DNA of 64,000 nt from Rubrivivax sp. (GCA_030680415.1 JAUXVE010000083.1:1-64000), one strand, 5' to 3'. Numbered from the stretch's first letter, positions 46,917 through 58,100 are shown. Numbers and translations: made by a program. The notes: generated by a model not told the origin, from the sequence alone.

Positions 46917-47984
46917 CTAGTCCCCGACCCGCTGCCCGGTGCCGACGTCGTACCAGTGCAGGTGCCCCGGCGCCACCAGCACCTGGACCGTCTCGCCGGC
47001 CTTCGGCGGCACCCGCGTGCCCTCGATGCGCAGCGTGAAGGCGGCGCCACCCAGGTGGCCGTAGACCAGCCGCTCGGCGCCCAGCATTTCCAGCATCTCC
47101 ACCTGCAGCGGCCAGATGCCGGCCGGGTTCAGCTCGGCGTGCTCCGGCCGCACGCCCAGCAGCAAGGGCCCGGACCGCGGTGCCGCCGCGGGCAGCGCGA
47201 GCGTCTGCCCGCCCACCGTGAAGCGCGCGCCGTCGGCCTGGCCCTGCAGCAGGTTCATCGGCGGGTTGCCGATGAAACCGGCGACGAAGGTGGTGGCCGG
47301 CCTCTGGTACACCTGCTCGGGCGTGCCGATCTGCTCGATGCGGCCGGCGTTCATGACGATCATGCGTTCGGCCAGCGTCATCGCCTCGACTTGGTCGTGG
47401 GTCACGAACAGCGAGGTCACGCCGAGCTCGCGGTGCAGTTTCTGGATCTCCAGCCGCGTCTGTGCGCGCAGCTTGGCGTCCAGGTTGGACAACGGCTCGT
47501 CGAACAGGAAGACCTGCGGCTGGCGCACGATGGCGCGGCCCATGGCGACGCGCTGGCGCTGGCCGCCGGACAGTTCGCGCGGCTTGCGCTGCAGCAGTCC
47601 GCCGAGCTCCAGGATCCTGGCCGCCTTCTGCACCCGCACCTCGATCTCGGCCTTGGGCACCTTGGCGATCTTCAGGCCGTAGGCCATGTTGTCGTACACG
47701 CTCATGTGCGGGTACAGCGCATAGTTCTGGAACACCATCGCGATGTCGCGCTCGGACGGCTCGAGCTTGTTGACGACGCGCCCGCCGATGTCGATTTCGC
47801 CGCCGGTGATCTCTTCCAGCCCCGCCACCATGCGCAGCAGCGTGCTCTTGCCGCAGCCCGAAGGACCCACGATGACGATGAATTCGCCGTCGGGGATCTC
47901 GGCGTCGACGCCGTGGATCACCTTCACGGCCTTGGGGCCGTGGCCGTAGGTCTTCTCGACGTTTCTCAGTGCAATGGCACCCAT
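46917..47984 (-). CDS. ugpC: sn-glycerol-3-phosphate ABC transporter, ATP-binding subunit
   Basis: 355 residues of the MalK/UgpC class: Walker [14 protein letters not shown] loop [14 protein letters not shown], signature [12 protein letters not shown], Walker [13 protein letters not shown], switch His in VTHDQ, then the C-terminal TOBE regulatory domain ([10 protein letters not shown]). It powers uptake through UgpA/UgpE. Ten bases after the ugpE stop on the same strand. Confidence 0.94.
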   Translation of the reverse strand: MGAIALRNVEKTYGHGPKAVKVIHGVDAEIPDGEFIVIVGPSGCGKSTLLRMVAGLEEITGGEIDIGGRVVNKLEPSERDIAMVFQNYALYPHMSVYDNMAYGLKIAKVPKAEIEVRVQKAARILELGGLLQRKPRELSGGQRQRVAMGRAIVRQPQVFLFDEPLSNLDAKLRAQTRLEIQKLHRELGVTSLFVTHDQVEAMTLAERMIVMNAGRIEQIGTPEQVYQRPATTFVAGFIGNPPMNLLQGQADGARFTVGGQTLALPAAAPRSGPLLLGVRPEHAELNPAGIWPLQVEMLEMLGAERLVYGHLGGAAFTLRIEGTRVPPKAGETVQVLVAPGHLHWYDVGTGQRVGD

Positions 47985-47994
47985 ATTCTTCGTT

Positions 47995-48846
47995 CTACTT
48001 TTCTGTATCGACCAGGCCCTTGACGAACCACTTCTGCATCAGCAGCACCACCGCCGCCGGCGGCAGCATGGCCAGGATCGCGGTGGCCATGACGATGTTC
48101 CACTCGTTGGCGGCGTCACCCCCCGAAATCATGCGCTTGATGCCCATCACCACCGGGTACATGTCTTCGCTGGTGGTCACCAGCAGCGGCCACAGGTACT
48201 GGTTCCAGCCGTAGATGAACTGGATCACGAACAGCGCGGCGATGCTCGTCGTGCTCAAGGGCAGCAGCACGTCCTTGAAGAAGCGCAGCGGCCCGGCGCC
48301 GTCCACGCGCGCGGCTTCCACCAGTTCGTCGGGAACGGTCAGGAAGAACTGGCGGAACAGGAAGGTGGCGGTGGCCGATGCGATCAGCGGCACCGTCAGC
48401 CCGGCATAACTGTTGAGCATGCCCAGATCCGACACCACTTGGTAGGTGGGCCCGATGCGCACCTCCACCGGCAACATCAGCGTCACGAAGATGGACCAGA
48501 AGAAGAACATGCGAAACGGGAAGCGGAAGTAGACGATCGCAAACGCCGACAGCAGCGAGATCGCGATCTTGCCGATGGCGATCACCAGTGCCGTCACCAG
48601 GCTGACGAACATCATGCGGCCGACCGGCGCGGTGGATGCGGCGCCGCCGCTGGTGCCCGCCAGCGCGTGGGTGTAGTTCTCGATGAAGTGCGGCCCCGGC
48701 AGCAGGGGCATCGGCACCTGCACGATGTCTTGCGCCGTGTGCGTGGAGGCGACGAAGGTCACGTACAAGGGGAAGGCGATGATCAGCACGCCCAGCACCA
48801 GCACCAGGTGCGAGATGGCGGTGGCGAGCGGGCGGCGTTCAACCAT
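47995..48846 (-). CDS. ugpE: sn-glycerol-3-phosphate ABC transporter, permease UgpE
   Basis: 283 residues, six predicted helices and the EAA loop [20 protein letters not shown] that contacts the ATPase. N-terminal helix [20 protein letters not shown]. Pairs with UgpA in the membrane. The gene starts 23 bases after the ugpA stop. Confidence 0.93.
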   Translation of the reverse strand: MVERRPLATAISHLVLVLGVLIIAFPLYVTFVASTHTAQDIVQVPMPLLPGPHFIENYTHALAGTSGGAASTAPVGRMMFVSLVTALVIAIGKIAISLLSAFAIVYFRFPFRMFFFWSIFVTLMLPVEVRIGPTYQVVSDLGMLNSYAGLTVPLIASATATFLFRQFFLTVPDELVEAARVDGAGPLRFFKDVLLPLSTTSIAALFVIQFIYGWNQYLWPLLVTTSEDMYPVVMGIKRMISGGDAANEWNIVMATAILAMLPPAAVVLLMQKWFVKGLVDTEK

Positions 48847-48869
48847 GGGTGCTGTTCATCGGGCGGCCA

Positions 48870-49757
48870 TCAGTAGTTGACCTTCTTCTCGACATAGCGG
48901 AACTGCACCACCGTCAGCGCGATGACGATGACCATCAGCACCACGCTCTGCGCCGCCGAGCCGCCCAGGTCCAGCGCCTTGAAGCCGTCGTAATAGACCT
49001 TGTAGACCAGGATCGCCGTGTCCTTGCCGGGGCCGCCCTCGGTGGCGGCATCGACGATGGCGAAGGTGTCGAAGAAGGCGTAGACGACATTGATGACGAG
49101 CAGGAAGAAGGTCGTTGGCGACAGCAACGGAAAGATGATGGTCCAGAAGCGCCGCCACGGCCCGGCACCGTCGATCGCCGCGGCCTCGATCAGGCTCTTG
49201 GGGATGCTCTGCAGCCCGGCCAGGAAGAACAGGAAGTTGTACGAAATCTGTTTCCACACCGCGGCCATCACGATCAGCGTCATGGCCTGCGAGCTGTTCA
49301 GCAGGTGGTTCCACTCGACGCCCAGCCCGCGCAGCGCGAAGCTGACGATGCCGATCGACGGCGCGAACATGAACAGCCACAGCACCCCGGCCACCGCCGG
49401 CGCCACGGCGTAGGGCCAGATCAGCAGCGTCTTGTAGACCGTGGCGCCGCGCAGCACGCGGTCGGCAAAGACGGCCAGCGCCAACGACAGGCTCAAGCCC
49501 AGCCCGGCCACCAGCGCCGAGAACACGGCTGTGATCTTGAACGACGCGAGATAACTCGTGTCGGCCCACAGCCGCCTGAAGTTGTCCAGGCCGACCCATT
49601 CGATCGAAGTGCCGAAAGCGTCCTGCTGCTGCAGCGATTGCACCAGGGCCTGGCCCGCCGGCCAGAAGAAGAAGACCACGATGACCGCGACCTGCGGCGC
49701 CAGCAGCACCCAGGGCAGCCACCAGCTCCTGAAGCGGACGCGTTTTTCGACGGCCAA
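48870..49757 (-). CDS. ugpA: sn-glycerol-3-phosphate ABC transporter, permease UgpA
   Basis: 295 residues with six helices and the EAA loop [20 protein letters not shown]. Start at 49757 matches the usual short basic N-terminus ([20 protein letters not shown]). It forms the membrane channel with UgpE. The 131-base gap upstream to ugpB holds a stable hairpin that may reduce read-through. Confidence 0.93.
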   Translation of the reverse strand: MAVEKRVRFRSWWLPWVLLAPQVAVIVVFFFWPAGQALVQSLQQQDAFGTSIEWVGLDNFRRLWADTSYLASFKITAVFSALVAGLGLSLSLALAVFADRVLRGATVYKTLLIWPYAVAPAVAGVLWLFMFAPSIGIVSFALRGLGVEWNHLLNSSQAMTLIVMAAVWKQISYNFLFFLAGLQSIPKSLIEAAAIDGAGPWRRFWTIIFPLLSPTTFFLLVINVVYAFFDTFAIVDAATEGGPGKDTAILVYKVYYDGFKALDLGGSAAQSVVLMVIVIALTVVQFRYVEKKVNY

Positions 49758-49846
49758 AGGCAGACCTTGTTGTCGTCAATCTGGCTGGACCCCTTCCCGC
49801 CCGGCGGAGAGGGGGGCGGGGGAGGGGTGCCCCAGGTTCGGCCGCA

Positions 49847-49869
49847 GCGGCGGCGCATGGCGCCGCCGC
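49847..49869 (-). promoter_or_regulatory. Intra-operon hairpin after ugpB
   Basis: Perfect 10-bp stem GCGGCGGCGC / GCGCCGCCGC with a 3-base loop, 20 bases past the ugpB stop. Without a T tract, it is more likely an mRNA-stabilising or attenuating structure, as often seen between a binding-protein gene and its permease genes. Confidence 0.5.
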
Positions 49870-49888
49870 CGAAGGCGAACAGGGACTT

Positions 49889-51199
49889 TCAGCCCTTGTT
49901 CGCCTTTTCGAAGCGCTCGAGCTGCTCGTTGCCGCGCCGCACCGCCTCGTCCAGCCCTTCCTTGGCTGTCTTCTTGCCGGCCCAGACCTGCTCCAGTTCC
50001 TCTTCCATGATGGCGCGGATCTGCACGAAGTTGCCCAGGCGGATGCCGCGCGACTTGTCGGTGGTCTTGCGGATCATCTGGTTGACGGCGGTGTCGGTGC
50101 CGGGGTTCTGCTTGTAGAAGCCGGATTTCTCGGTGAGCGCGAACGAGGCCAGCGTGATCGGCAGGTAACCGGTCATCTGGTGGCTTTTGGCCTGGATCTC
50201 GGGGTTGGTGAGGTAATTGAAGAAGGCCGCCACGCCCTTGTAGCTGGGGGCAGGCTTGCCCGACATCACCCACAGCGACGCGCCACCGATGACGGTGTTC
50301 TGCGGCGTGCCGGGCACGTCGGGGTAGTAGGGCAGGGGTGCGATGCCGAATTCGAATTTGGCGTTCTTCTTGATGCTGGCGTAGGTCGACGAGCTCGCGG
50401 TGGCCATCGCGCATTCGCCGGAGTAGAAGGGCGCGTCGCCCTTGTTGCCGCGGCCGCGGTAGTGGAACAGCCCCTGCTTGGCCATATTGGCCAGGTTTTC
50501 GATGTGGCGCACATGCAGCGGGCTGTTGAAGGCCAGCCGGGCGCTGGTGCCGCCGAAGCCATTGTTCTGCGTCGCGAACAGCGTGTTGTGCCAGGTCGAG
50601 AAGCTCTCGAGCTGGGTCCAGGTCTGCCAGCTGGTGGTGAACGGGCAGGCGTGGCCCGACGCCTTGAGCTTGGCTGCGGCCAGCGCCAGTTCGGGCCAGG
50701 TCTGCGGCGGCTTGTTCGGGTCCAGCCCGGCCTTCTTGAAGGCGTCCTTGTTGTAGTTCAGCACCGTGGTGGAGCTGTTCAACGGAAAGCTCAGCATCTG
50801 GCCGCTGGGCGCCGTATAGAAGCCTACCACCGCGGGGATATAGGCCTTGGAGTCGAATTTGTAGCCGGCGTCGGCCAGCACCTTGCCCACGGGCACGATG
50901 GCGCCCTTGGCGGCCATCATGGTGGCCGTGCCCACTTCGAAGACCTGCAGGATGTGCGGCGCATTGCCGGCGCGGAAGGCCGCGATCGAAGCCGTCATCG
51001 ACTCGTCGTAGGTGCCCTTGTAGGTGGGCACCACCTTGTATTCCTTCTGGCTGGCGTTGAAGCCACTGGCCAGATCGACGACCCAGTCGTTCAGGCCGCC
51101 GGTCATCGAGTGCCACCACTGGATCTCGGTCTGCGCCTGGGCGGGCACGGCCGTGAATACGGCGGCCAGAATGGCGGGGGCAAGGACATGCAGTTTCAT
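49889..51199 (-). CDS. ugpB: sn-glycerol-3-phosphate periplasmic binding protein
   Basis: 436 residues. Signal peptide (VLAPAILAAVFTAVPAQAQ) then a class B extracellular solute-binding fold with UgpB blocks: EIQWWHSMTGGLNDWV, FRAGNAPHILQVFEVG, GAPSYKGVAAFF-like C-lobe residues and GYLPIT. It captures glycerol-3-phosphate and glycerophosphodiesters for UgpAEC. Start at 51199 is the ATG directly before the signal peptide. First gene of ugpBAECQ; a candidate Pho box lies 58-75 bases upstream. Confidence 0.93.
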   Translation of the reverse strand: MKLHVLAPAILAAVFTAVPAQAQTEIQWWHSMTGGLNDWVVDLASGFNASQKEYKVVPTYKGTYDESMTASIAAFRAGNAPHILQVFEVGTATMMAAKGAIVPVGKVLADAGYKFDSKAYIPAVVGFYTAPSGQMLSFPLNSSTTVLNYNKDAFKKAGLDPNKPPQTWPELALAAAKLKASGHACPFTTSWQTWTQLESFSTWHNTLFATQNNGFGGTSARLAFNSPLHVRHIENLANMAKQGLFHYRGRGNKGDAPFYSGECAMATASSSTYASIKKNAKFEFGIAPLPYYPDVPGTPQNTVIGGASLWVMSGKPAPSYKGVAAFFNYLTNPEIQAKSHQMTGYLPITLASFALTEKSGFYKQNPGTDTAVNQMIRKTTDKSRGIRLGNFVQIRAIMEEELEQVWAGKKTAKEGLDEAVRRGNEQLERFEKANKG

Positions 51200-51256
51200 G
51201 GGTTCTCCATCTGACGAGTTATGAGCCAAGCGCACCAGTGTCGCCGGCATTTATGA

Positions 51257-51274
51257 CAGTCCTGTTTCTGTCAC
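51257..51274 (+). promoter_or_regulatory. Candidate Pho box between ugpB and the FAD oxidoreductase gene
   Basis: CAGTCCT-GTTT-CTGTCAC matches 12 of 14 positions of the two PhoB half-sites (CTGTCAT, CTGTCAC) with the correct 11-bp period; on the other strand CTGTCATAAAT (51249-51259) is an exact single half-site. ugp operons are classic PhoB targets. The better-scoring site faces away from ugpB, so direction is uncertain. Confidence 0.45.
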
Positions 51275-51369
51275 GGAAGGCTGGTGTCCGGCAACGGGGA
51301 TAACCCGCCGCGACGGCAATCCCTGCGCCCGGCGCGCCAGGACCCTGCGTTAGCATCCACAGTAACCCT

Positions 51370-54300
51370 ATGAATTCTCCCTTCCCATTGCCGCAGGCGG
51401 CGCTGGCGTGCCCTACCGACGACGCCGCCGCCGCGCCACGGCTGCGCGAGATCCCCTACAACTACACCTCGTTCTCCGACCGCGAGATCGTGCTGCGGCT
51501 GCTGGGCGCGCGCGCCTGGGAGATCCTGAACCAGCTGCGGCAGGAACGCCGCACCGGCCGCTCGGCGCGCATGCTGTACGAGGTGCTGGGCGACATCTGG
51601 GTCGTGCAGCGCAACCCCTACCTCGAAGACGACCTGCTGGAGAACCCGAAACGCCGGCAGCTGCTGATCGACGCCCTGCACCACCGCCTGGGCGAGGTGG
51701 GCAAGCGCCGCACGCCGGCCGACGATGCCCGCCGCGACGCCCTCGTCGGTGAACTGCTGGACGCCGCGAGCCGAGCGGTGGAGCGCTTCGCCGAGCAGTT
51801 CCGCAGCGTGTGGGAGCTGCGCAAGGCCGCGCGCCGCGTGCTCGGCCGCCGCACGGCCAGGGACAACCTCAAGTTCGACGGCCTGAGCCGCGTCTCGCAC
51901 GTCACCGACGCCACCGACTGGCGCGTCGAGTACCCCTTCGTCGTGCTCACGCCCGACAGCGAGGCCGAGATGGCCGGCCTCGTGCAGGGTTGCATCGAAC
52001 TGGGACTGACCATCATCCCGCGCGGCGGCGGTACCGGCTACACCGGCAGCGCCGTGCCGCTGACGTGGAAGAGCGCCGTCATCAACACCGAGAAGCTCGA
52101 AGCGCTGGGCGAGGTCGAGATGGTGCAGCTGCCCGGTGTCGCCGAACCCGTGGCCACGATCCACAGCGAAGCGGGTGTGGTGACACAGCGCGTGTCCGAC
52201 GCCGCCGAGCGCGGCGGCTACGTCTTCGCCGTCGACCCGACCTCGGCCGAAGCCAGCTGCGTCGGCGGCAACGTGGCCATGAACGCCGGCGGCAAGAAGG
52301 CCGTGCTGTGGGGCACCGCGCTGGACAACCTGGCGAGCTGGAAGATGGTCACGCCCGAAGCCAAATGGCTGCAGGTGACGCGGCTGAACCACAACCTGGG
52401 CAAGATCCACGACGTCGACGTCGCCAGCTTCGAGCTGAAGTACTTCGACGCCAGCGGCAAGAAGCTCGAACGCAGCGAGCGGCTGAATATCCCCGGCTGC
52501 AGCTTTCGCAAGGAAGGACTGGGCAAGGACGTCACCGACAAGTTCCTGGCCGGCCTGCCCGGCATCCAGAAGGAAGGCTGCGACGGCCTCATCACCAGCG
52601 CGCGCTGGGTCGTGCACCGCATGCCGGCGCACGTGCGCACGGTGTGCCTGGAGTTCTTCGGCAACGCCAAGGACGCGGTGCCCAGCATCGTCGAGATCAG
52701 GGACTATCTGTTCGGGCTGCAGGACGTCAAGCTGGCCGGCCTGGAGCACCTGGACGAGCGCTACCTCAAGGCCGTGGGCTACAGCACCAAGAGCAAGCGC
52801 GCGCTGGCCCACGGTTCGAGCCTGCCCAAGATGGTGCTGGTGGGTGACATCGCCGGTGACGACGAAGCCGCCGTCGCGCGCGCCACCAGCCAGGTCGTGC
52901 GCATCGCCAACTCGCGTGCCGGCGAAGGTTTCGTGGCCGTGAGCGCGGACGCGCGCAAGAAGTTCTGGCTCGACCGCAAGCGCACGGCAGCCATCTCGCG
53001 CCACACCAACGCCTTCAAGATCAACGAAGACGTGGTCATCCCGCTGCCGCGCATGGGCGAGTACACCGAGGGCATCGAGCGCATCAACATCGAGCTCAGC
53101 CTGCGCAACAAGCTGGCGCTGGCCGAAGCGCTGGGCACCTTCTTCGCGCGCGGCAAGCTGCCGCTGGGCCGGGGCGACGACGCCGGCGAGATCCCCAGTG
53201 CCGAGCTGCTGGAAGACCGCGTGCAGCAGGCGCTGGCCCTGCTGGCCGAGGTGCGCTCGCTGTGGTCCTACTGGCTCGAGCACCTCGACGAGGCACAGGC
53301 CGACAGTGGCCGCAGCCTGTTCGAGCTGCTGCAGGACCACACGCTGCGCGCGTCGTGGAAGACGCAGATCCTGAAGCCCCTGCAGGCCCTCTTTGCCGGC
53401 AGCGCCTTCGCGCCCATCCTCGATGAATGCCGCGCCATCCACAAGCAGGTGCTGCGCGGCCGCGTCTGGGTGGCCCTGCACATGCACGCCGGCGACGGCA
53501 ACGTGCACACCAACATCCCCGTCAACAGCGACGACTACGCCATGCTGCAGACGGCCCACGCAGCCGTGGCGCGCATCATGGCGCTGGCGCGGCAGCTGGG
53601 CGGTGTGATCAGCGGCGAGCACGGCATCGGCATCACCAAGCTCGCATTCCTGACCGACGCCGAGTTGCAGCCCTTTGCCGACTACAAGGCGCGCGTCGAT
53701 CCCGAGGGGCGGTTCAACAAGGGGAAGTTGTTGCGGGCGGAGGCACCCTCACCCCAGCCCTCTCCCGCAAGCGGGAGAGGGAGCGACGACCCGGCGGCGC
53801 CAGCCTCCCCGAGCTCCCTTCTCCCTCGCCCCCGTCCCGGGGGAGAGGGCTGGGGTGAGGGGGCTGCCACCCTGCAGCCCGCCGACCTCAGCGCCGCCTA
53901 CACGCCCAGCTTCGGCCACATGCGCCACGAGTCGCTGATCATGCGGCGCAGCGACATCGGCGCCATCAGCGACAGCATCAAGGACTGCCTGCGCTGCGGC
54001 AAGTGCAAGCCGGTGTGCGCCACCCACGTGCCGCGAGCCAACCTGCTGTACAGCCCACGCAACAAGATCCTGGCGACTTCGCTGCTGATCGAAGCCTTCC
54101 TGTACGAGGAACAGACGCGCCGCGGCATCAGCGTGCGCCACTGGGCCGACTTCGAGGACGTGGCCGAGCACTGCACGGTGTGCCACAAGTGCCTGAGCCC
54201 GTGCCCGGTGAATATCGACTTCGGCGACGTCACGATGAACATGCGCAACCTGCTGCGCAAGATGGGCAAGAAGAGCTTGCGTCCCGGCAGTGCGGTGGCG

Positions 54301-55419
54301 ATGACCTTCCTCAACGCCACCCACCCGCAGACCATCAAGCTCATGCGCAGCGCCATGGTCGGCGTCGGCTTCAAGGCGCAGCGCTTCGTGCACGGCCTGC
54401 TCAAGCCCGCGGCACGCGCGCAGACCGCCGCGCCGCCGGCCACTCTGGGGCCGGCGCCGCTGAAGGAACAGCTCATCCACTTCGTCAACAAGAAGATGCC
54501 CGGCGGCTTGCCCAAGAAGACCGCGCGGGCGCTGCTGGATATCGAGGACAAGGACTACGTCCCGATCATCCGCGACCCGCAGGCCTCCACCGCCGACACC
54601 GAGGCCGTCTTCTACTTCCCCGGCTGCGGCAGCGAACGCCTGTTCAGCCAGGTCGGCCTGGCCACCCAGGCCATGCTCTGGCACGCCGGCGTGCAGACGG
54701 TGCTGCCGCCGGGCTACCTGTGCTGCGGCTACCCGCAGCGCGGCAGCGGCCAGTTCGACCGGGCCGAGAAGATGATCACCGACAACCGGGTGCTCTTCCA
54801 CCGCGTCGCCAACACGCTGAACTACCTCGACATCAAGACCGTGGTGGTGAGCTGCGGCACCTGCTACGACCAGCTGTTGGGCTACCAGTTCGAGGACATC
54901 TTCCCCGGCTGCCGCATCGTCGACATCCACGAGTACCTGCTGGAAAAGGGCATCACCTTGCCCGCCGGCGCGGCCGGTTACCTGTACCACGACCCCTGCC
55001 ACAGCCCGATGAAGCTGCAGGATCCGCTCAAGACCGTCAAGGCGCTGGTCGGCCCCAACGTGCTGGAAAGCAAGCGCTGCTGCGGCGAGAGCGGCACGCT
55101 CGGCGTGACGCGGCCCGATGTCAGCACGCAGATCCGGTTCCGCAAGGAAGAAGAACTGCGCCAGGACGAAACCGCGCTGCGCACCCTGCTCGCCGCCACA
55201 CCGGGGCTCAGCCCCGCTGCGCAGGCCAATGTCAGGATTCTGACCAGCTGCCCGAGCTGCCTGCAGGGCCTGAAACGCTACGAGGACGACCTGGCGAACG
55301 GCCTGCTGGAGGCCGACTACATCGTGATCGAGATGGCGCGCGTGCTGCTGGGCGAGAACTGGCTGCCCGAGTACGTGGCGCGGGCCAACGCCGGGGGCAT
55401 CGAGCGGGTGCTGGTGTAG
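51370..55419 (+). CDS. Giant FAD-linked oxidase / iron-sulfur (DUF3683) oxidoreductase
   Basis: 1349 residues. Domains in order: DUF3683 (about 15-120, [20 protein letters not shown]), PCMH-type FAD-binding (about 180-400, [15 protein letters not shown]), FAD-oxidase C-terminal domain (about 420-790, ending [12 protein letters not shown] and [13 protein letters not shown]), a 39-residue insert encoded by a palindromic repeat, two ferredoxin-type clusters ([24 protein letters not shown]) and two cysteine-rich CCG domains ([19 protein letters not shown]). This is a one-chain version of the glycolate/D-lactate dehydrogenase GlcDEF type, probably oxidising a 2-hydroxy acid and feeding electrons to the chain. 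Substrate unknown. Confidence 0.88.
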   Translation: MNSPFPLPQAALACPTDDAAAAPRLREIPYNYTSFSDREIVLRLLGARAWEILNQLRQERRTGRSARMLYEVLGDIWVVQRNPYLEDDLLENPKRRQLLIDALHHRLGEVGKRRTPADDARRDALVGELLDAASRAVERFAEQFRSVWELRKAARRVLGRRTARDNLKFDGLSRVSHVTDATDWRVEYPFVVLTPDSEAEMAGLVQGCIELGLTIIPRGGGTGYTGSAVPLTWKSAVINTEKLEALGEVEMVQLPGVAEPVATIHSEAGVVTQRVSDAAERGGYVFAVDPTSAEASCVGGNVAMNAGGKKAVLWGTALDNLASWKMVTPEAKWLQVTRLNHNLGKIHDVDVASFELKYFDASGKKLERSERLNIPGCSFRKEGLGKDVTDKFLAGLPGIQKEGCDGLITSARWVVHRMPAHVRTVCLEFFGNAKDAVPSIVEIRDYLFGLQDVKLAGLEHLDERYLKAVGYSTKSKRALAHGSSLPKMVLVGDIAGDDEAAVARATSQVVRIANSRAGEGFVAVSADARKKFWLDRKRTAAISRHTNAFKINEDVVIPLPRMGEYTEGIERINIELSLRNKLALAEALGTFFARGKLPLGRGDDAGEIPSAELLEDRVQQALALLAEVRSLWSYWLEHLDEAQADSGRSLFELLQDHTLRASWKTQILKPLQALFAGSAFAPILDECRAIHKQVLRGRVWVALHMHAGDGNVHTNIPVNSDDYAMLQTAHAAVARIMALARQLGGVISGEHGIGITKLAFLTDAELQPFADYKARVDPEGRFNKGKLLRAEAPSPQPSPASGRGSDDPAAPASPSSLLPRPRPGGEGWGEGAATLQPADLSAAYTPSFGHMRHESLIMRRSDIGAISDSIKDCLRCGKCKPVCATHVPRANLLYSPRNKILATSLLIEAFLYEEQTRRGISVRHWADFEDVAEHCTVCHKCLSPCPVNIDFGDVTMNMRNLLRKMGKKSLRPGSAVAMTFLNATHPQTIKLMRSAMVGVGFKAQRFVHGLLKPAARAQTAAPPATLGPAPLKEQLIHFVNKKMPGGLPKKTARALLDIEDKDYVPIIRDPQASTADTEAVFYFPGCGSERLFSQVGLATQAMLWHAGVQTVLPPGYLCCGYPQRGSGQFDRAEKMITDNRVLFHRVANTLNYLDIKTVVVSCGTCYDQLLGYQFEDIFPGCRIVDIHEYLLEKGITLPAGAAGYLYHDPCHSPMKLQDPLKTVKALVGPNVLESKRCCGESGTLGVTRPDVSTQIRFRKEEELRQDETALRTLLAATPGLSPAAQANVRILTSCPSCLQGLKRYEDDLANGLLEADYIVIEMARVLLGENWLPEYVARANAGGIERVLV
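53746..53861. repeat. Palindromic repeat inserted in frame in the oxidoreductase gene
   Basis: 116 bp with ends CCCTCACCCCAGCCCTCTCC and GGAGAGGGCTGGGGTGAGGG, matching the intergenic element at 46696-46877. Here it is translated without a stop as a Pro/Ser/Gly-rich linker ([23 protein letters not shown]) between the oxidase and iron-sulfur halves. Confidence 0.9.
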
Positions 55420-55531
55420 CCCGGCGCGGCGCGTGCGGCCCCTGGCACGACAGGGGCAGCATCCACGCGCTGCGGGGCTTGAACGGTGCCGGGGATACAC
55501 TCGTTTCTCCTGTTTTGCCTGGGTCGACCGC

Positions 55532-55948
55532 ATGTCTGCAGATACAGCGCCATCACCGCAACCGGTCGCCCTGACCGTGCACCAGAGCTCGCACATGCTC
55601 GAGATCGCCTTCGACGACGGCGCCAGCTTTCGCATCCCGTTCGAGCTGATGCGCGTGTACTCGCCCTCGGCCGAAGTGCAGGGTCACGGCCCCGGCCAGG
55701 AAGTGCTGCAGACCGGCAAGCGCGAGGTCGGCATCGACGAGATCACCGCCGTCGGCCACTATGCCGTGCAGCCGCGATTCTCGGACGGCCACGAGAGCGG
55801 CATCTTCAGCTGGCCCTACCTCTACCACCTCGGTGCCGACGAGGCCGAGCTGTGGCAGCGCTACGAGAGGCGCCTGGCCGAAGCCGGCATGGACCGCGAC
55901 GCGCCCATGACGCCGGCGGCTTCCGGCAGCGCCTGCGCCAGCCACTGA
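55532..55948 (+). CDS. DUF971 (GBBH-like N-terminal domain) protein
   Basis: 138 residues containing the DUF971 domain (SSHMLEIAFDDGASFRIPFE, FSDGHESGIFSWPYLYHLG), also found at the N-terminus of gamma-butyrobetaine hydroxylase. Free-standing copies occur beside ubiE or apbC-like genes and may assist iron-sulfur or ubiquinone functions; the role is not established. ATG 55532 is preferred because the domain begins soon after. ubiE follows after 30 bases. Confidence 0.88.
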   Translation: MSADTAPSPQPVALTVHQSSHMLEIAFDDGASFRIPFELMRVYSPSAEVQGHGPGQEVLQTGKREVGIDEITAVGHYAVQPRFSDGHESGIFSWPYLYHLGADEAELWQRYERRLAEAGMDRDAPMTPAASGSACASH

Positions 55949-55978
55949 CACCCCACGCACCGGCAGCGGAGCAGCCCC

Positions 55979-56710
55979 ATGGCGCAAACCCACTTCGGCT
56001 ACCAGACCGTCGACGAAACCGACAAGGCGCGCCACGTGCGCGGCGTCTTCGACAGCGTGGCCACGCGCTACGACCTCATGAACGACGTGTTGTCGCTGGG
56101 CATGCACCGCGTCTGGAAGGCCTACACCGTGGCCGTGGCGGCCGTGCAGCCGGGCATGACCGTGCTCGACATCGCCGGCGGCACCGGCGACCTGGCGCGC
56201 GCCTTTGCCGCCCGCGCCGGCGCCCTGGGCCAGGTGGTGCTGACCGACATCAACGAATCCATGTTGCGCGTCGGCCGCGACCGCCTGCTCGACGAAGGCC
56301 AGGTCATCGACACCGCCGCCTGCGATGCCGAACACCTGCCCTTTGCCGGCGACACCTTCGACCTCGCCAGCGTCGCCTTCGGCCTGCGCAACATGACGCA
56401 CAAGGAAGCCGCGCTGGCCGAGATGTGCCGTGTGCTGCGACCCGGCGGCCGCCTGCTGGTGCTGGAGTTCTCCAAGCCCGCAGCGCCGCTGCAAAAGCCC
56501 TACGACTGGTACTCGTTCACGCTGATGCCGTTGCTGGGCAAGCTCATCGCCAAGGACGCCGACAGCTACCGCTACCTGGCCGAGAGCATCCGCATGCACC
56601 CCGACCAGGCCACGCTCAAGGCCATGATGCAGGCCAGCGGCTTCGGCCATGTCGACGTGCACAACCTGGCCGGCGGCATCGTGGCGCTGCACGTCGGCAT
56701 CAAGTGCTGA
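55979..56710 (+). CDS. ubiE: Ubiquinone/menaquinone C-methyltransferase
   Basis: 243 residues. A SAM-dependent enzyme methylating the ubiquinone (and menaquinone) ring. N-terminal [20 protein letters not shown], motif [17 protein letters not shown], then [33 protein letters not shown] and C-terminal [12 protein letters not shown] are all classic UbiE. Co-directional with the DUF971 gene. Confidence 0.97.
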   Translation: MAQTHFGYQTVDETDKARHVRGVFDSVATRYDLMNDVLSLGMHRVWKAYTVAVAAVQPGMTVLDIAGGTGDLARAFAARAGALGQVVLTDINESMLRVGRDRLLDEGQVIDTAACDAEHLPFAGDTFDLASVAFGLRNMTHKEAALAEMCRVLRPGGRLLVLEFSKPAAPLQKPYDWYSFTLMPLLGKLIAKDADSYRYLAESIRMHPDQATLKAMMQASGFGHVDVHNLAGGIVALHVGIKC

Positions 56711-56857
56711 AGCCGCTGCAGCCCCTGCGCGCGCGGCCGCGGGCGCCGGGCGGCACCGAAGTCGAAGCACTGCTGCGGCCGGCGCAGGTGCAGCCGCTGT
56801 CCTGACCGGGTGCCCCCGGCCAGCGCGCGGCCCGCTGTGTCGCACGAAGCTCCTGCC

Positions 56858-58045
56858 ATGAACGCTGCCTCCGGCCCCGAACAGGAACCCCGCTACGGCT
56901 GGGTCGTGGTGTGGGCGGCCTTCACCGCACTGGCGGTGATCTTCGGCGTGTCGTACTCCTTCGCCGCCTTCTTCGAGCCCTTCGCGGTGGAGTTCCGGGC
57001 CAGCCGCGCCGAGGTTTCGCTGGTGTTCGGACTGTCGGGGCTGATCTACTTCGTGCTCGGCGCTTTCGGCGGCATGCTGGCCGATCGTTTCGGGCCGCGG
57101 CTCGTCACCAGTGCCGGCATGTTGTGCATCGCTGCCGCGCTGCTGGCCGGCAGCGCCGCGACGTCGATGACGCAGCTGACCGCAGCCTACGGCCTGGGGC
57201 TCGGGGTGGGCATCGCGCTCGTCTATACGCCTGCCATCGGCTGCGTGCAGCCCTGGTTCACGCGCCGGCGCGGCCTGGCTGCGGGGCTGGCCAGCGCCGG
57301 CATCGGCGCCGGCACCCTGGTCGTGCCCTTGCTGGCCGCGGCAGCCATCGCGCAGTGGCAGTGGCGCGGCGCGATGGTCGCCCTGGCCGCCGGGGTGGGG
57401 CTGTTCGGGCTGGCCGCCACGCTGCTGTTGCGGCGAGCGCCGGCCGCGGCACGCCGCGCCGACGGCACCGTGCCCGGCACGCCGCTGGCCGCGGCGCTGC
57501 GCAGCCGGTCATTCCTGTGGCTGTATGCGATGTGCGTGCTGGGTGCGCCGGCCATGTTCATCCCCTTCGCCCACCTGTCGGCGGCGGCGCGCGACCTGGG
57601 CGTGGCGGACGCCCGGGCGGTGGGATTGGTGGGCCTCATCGGCATCGGCAGCCTGACCGGGCGTTTTGCCATCGGCGCCCTGGCCGACCGCGTCGGACGG
57701 CCGCTGACGCTGGTGCTGGTGGAAGCCTCGCTCGGCCTGTCGATGCTGCTGTGGCTGGCGGCCGGCGGCTACCCGGCGCTGGCGCTCTTTGCGTTGTGGA
57801 TGGGCTTGAGCTATGGCGGCATCGTCTCGCTGATGCCCGCCTTGTGTATGGACCTGTTCGGCGCGCGCGCGGTGTCGTCGATCATCGGCGCGCTGTACAC
57901 CGGTGCGGCGCTGGGCAACCTCGGCGGGCCCTGGGTCGCCGGACGCGTCTTCGACGCCAGCGGCAGCTACGCAGCGGTGATCGTCGGCTGCGCGGTGCTG
58001 TCGGCGCTGGCCACCTACGCCGCCTGGCGCGCGGTGCGGCTGTAG
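56858..58045 (+). CDS. MFS transporter (MCT/oxalate-formate antiporter type)
   Basis: 395 residues, twelve helices. The start region (RYGWVVVWAAFTALAVIFGV) and motif GGMLADRFGPRLV between helices 2 and 3 fit the monocarboxylate/OFA branch, as does QPWFTRRRGLAAGLASAGIG. ATG 56858 is chosen as it sits close to the first helix. A small organic acid is the likely substrate. No partner enzyme is adjacent, so specificity is open. Confidence 0.85.
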   Translation: MNAASGPEQEPRYGWVVVWAAFTALAVIFGVSYSFAAFFEPFAVEFRASRAEVSLVFGLSGLIYFVLGAFGGMLADRFGPRLVTSAGMLCIAAALLAGSAATSMTQLTAAYGLGLGVGIALVYTPAIGCVQPWFTRRRGLAAGLASAGIGAGTLVVPLLAAAAIAQWQWRGAMVALAAGVGLFGLAATLLLRRAPAAARRADGTVPGTPLAAALRSRSFLWLYAMCVLGAPAMFIPFAHLSAAARDLGVADARAVGLVGLIGIGSLTGRFAIGALADRVGRPLTLVLVEASLGLSMLLWLAAGGYPALALFALWMGLSYGGIVSLMPALCMDLFGARAVSSIIGALYTGAALGNLGGPWVAGRVFDASGSYAAVIVGCAVLSALATYAAWRAVRL

Positions 58046-58100
58046 CGTCGGCTTTGGCCGAGGCGTCGGCCGCGCCGCCGGCGCGCGCCAGGCGCAGGCT

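Noticed and set aside
51271-53622. 783-codon minus-strand frame antisense to the giant oxidoreductase
   Set aside because: The plus-strand protein has clear FAD and iron-sulfur motifs; the antisense frame has none.
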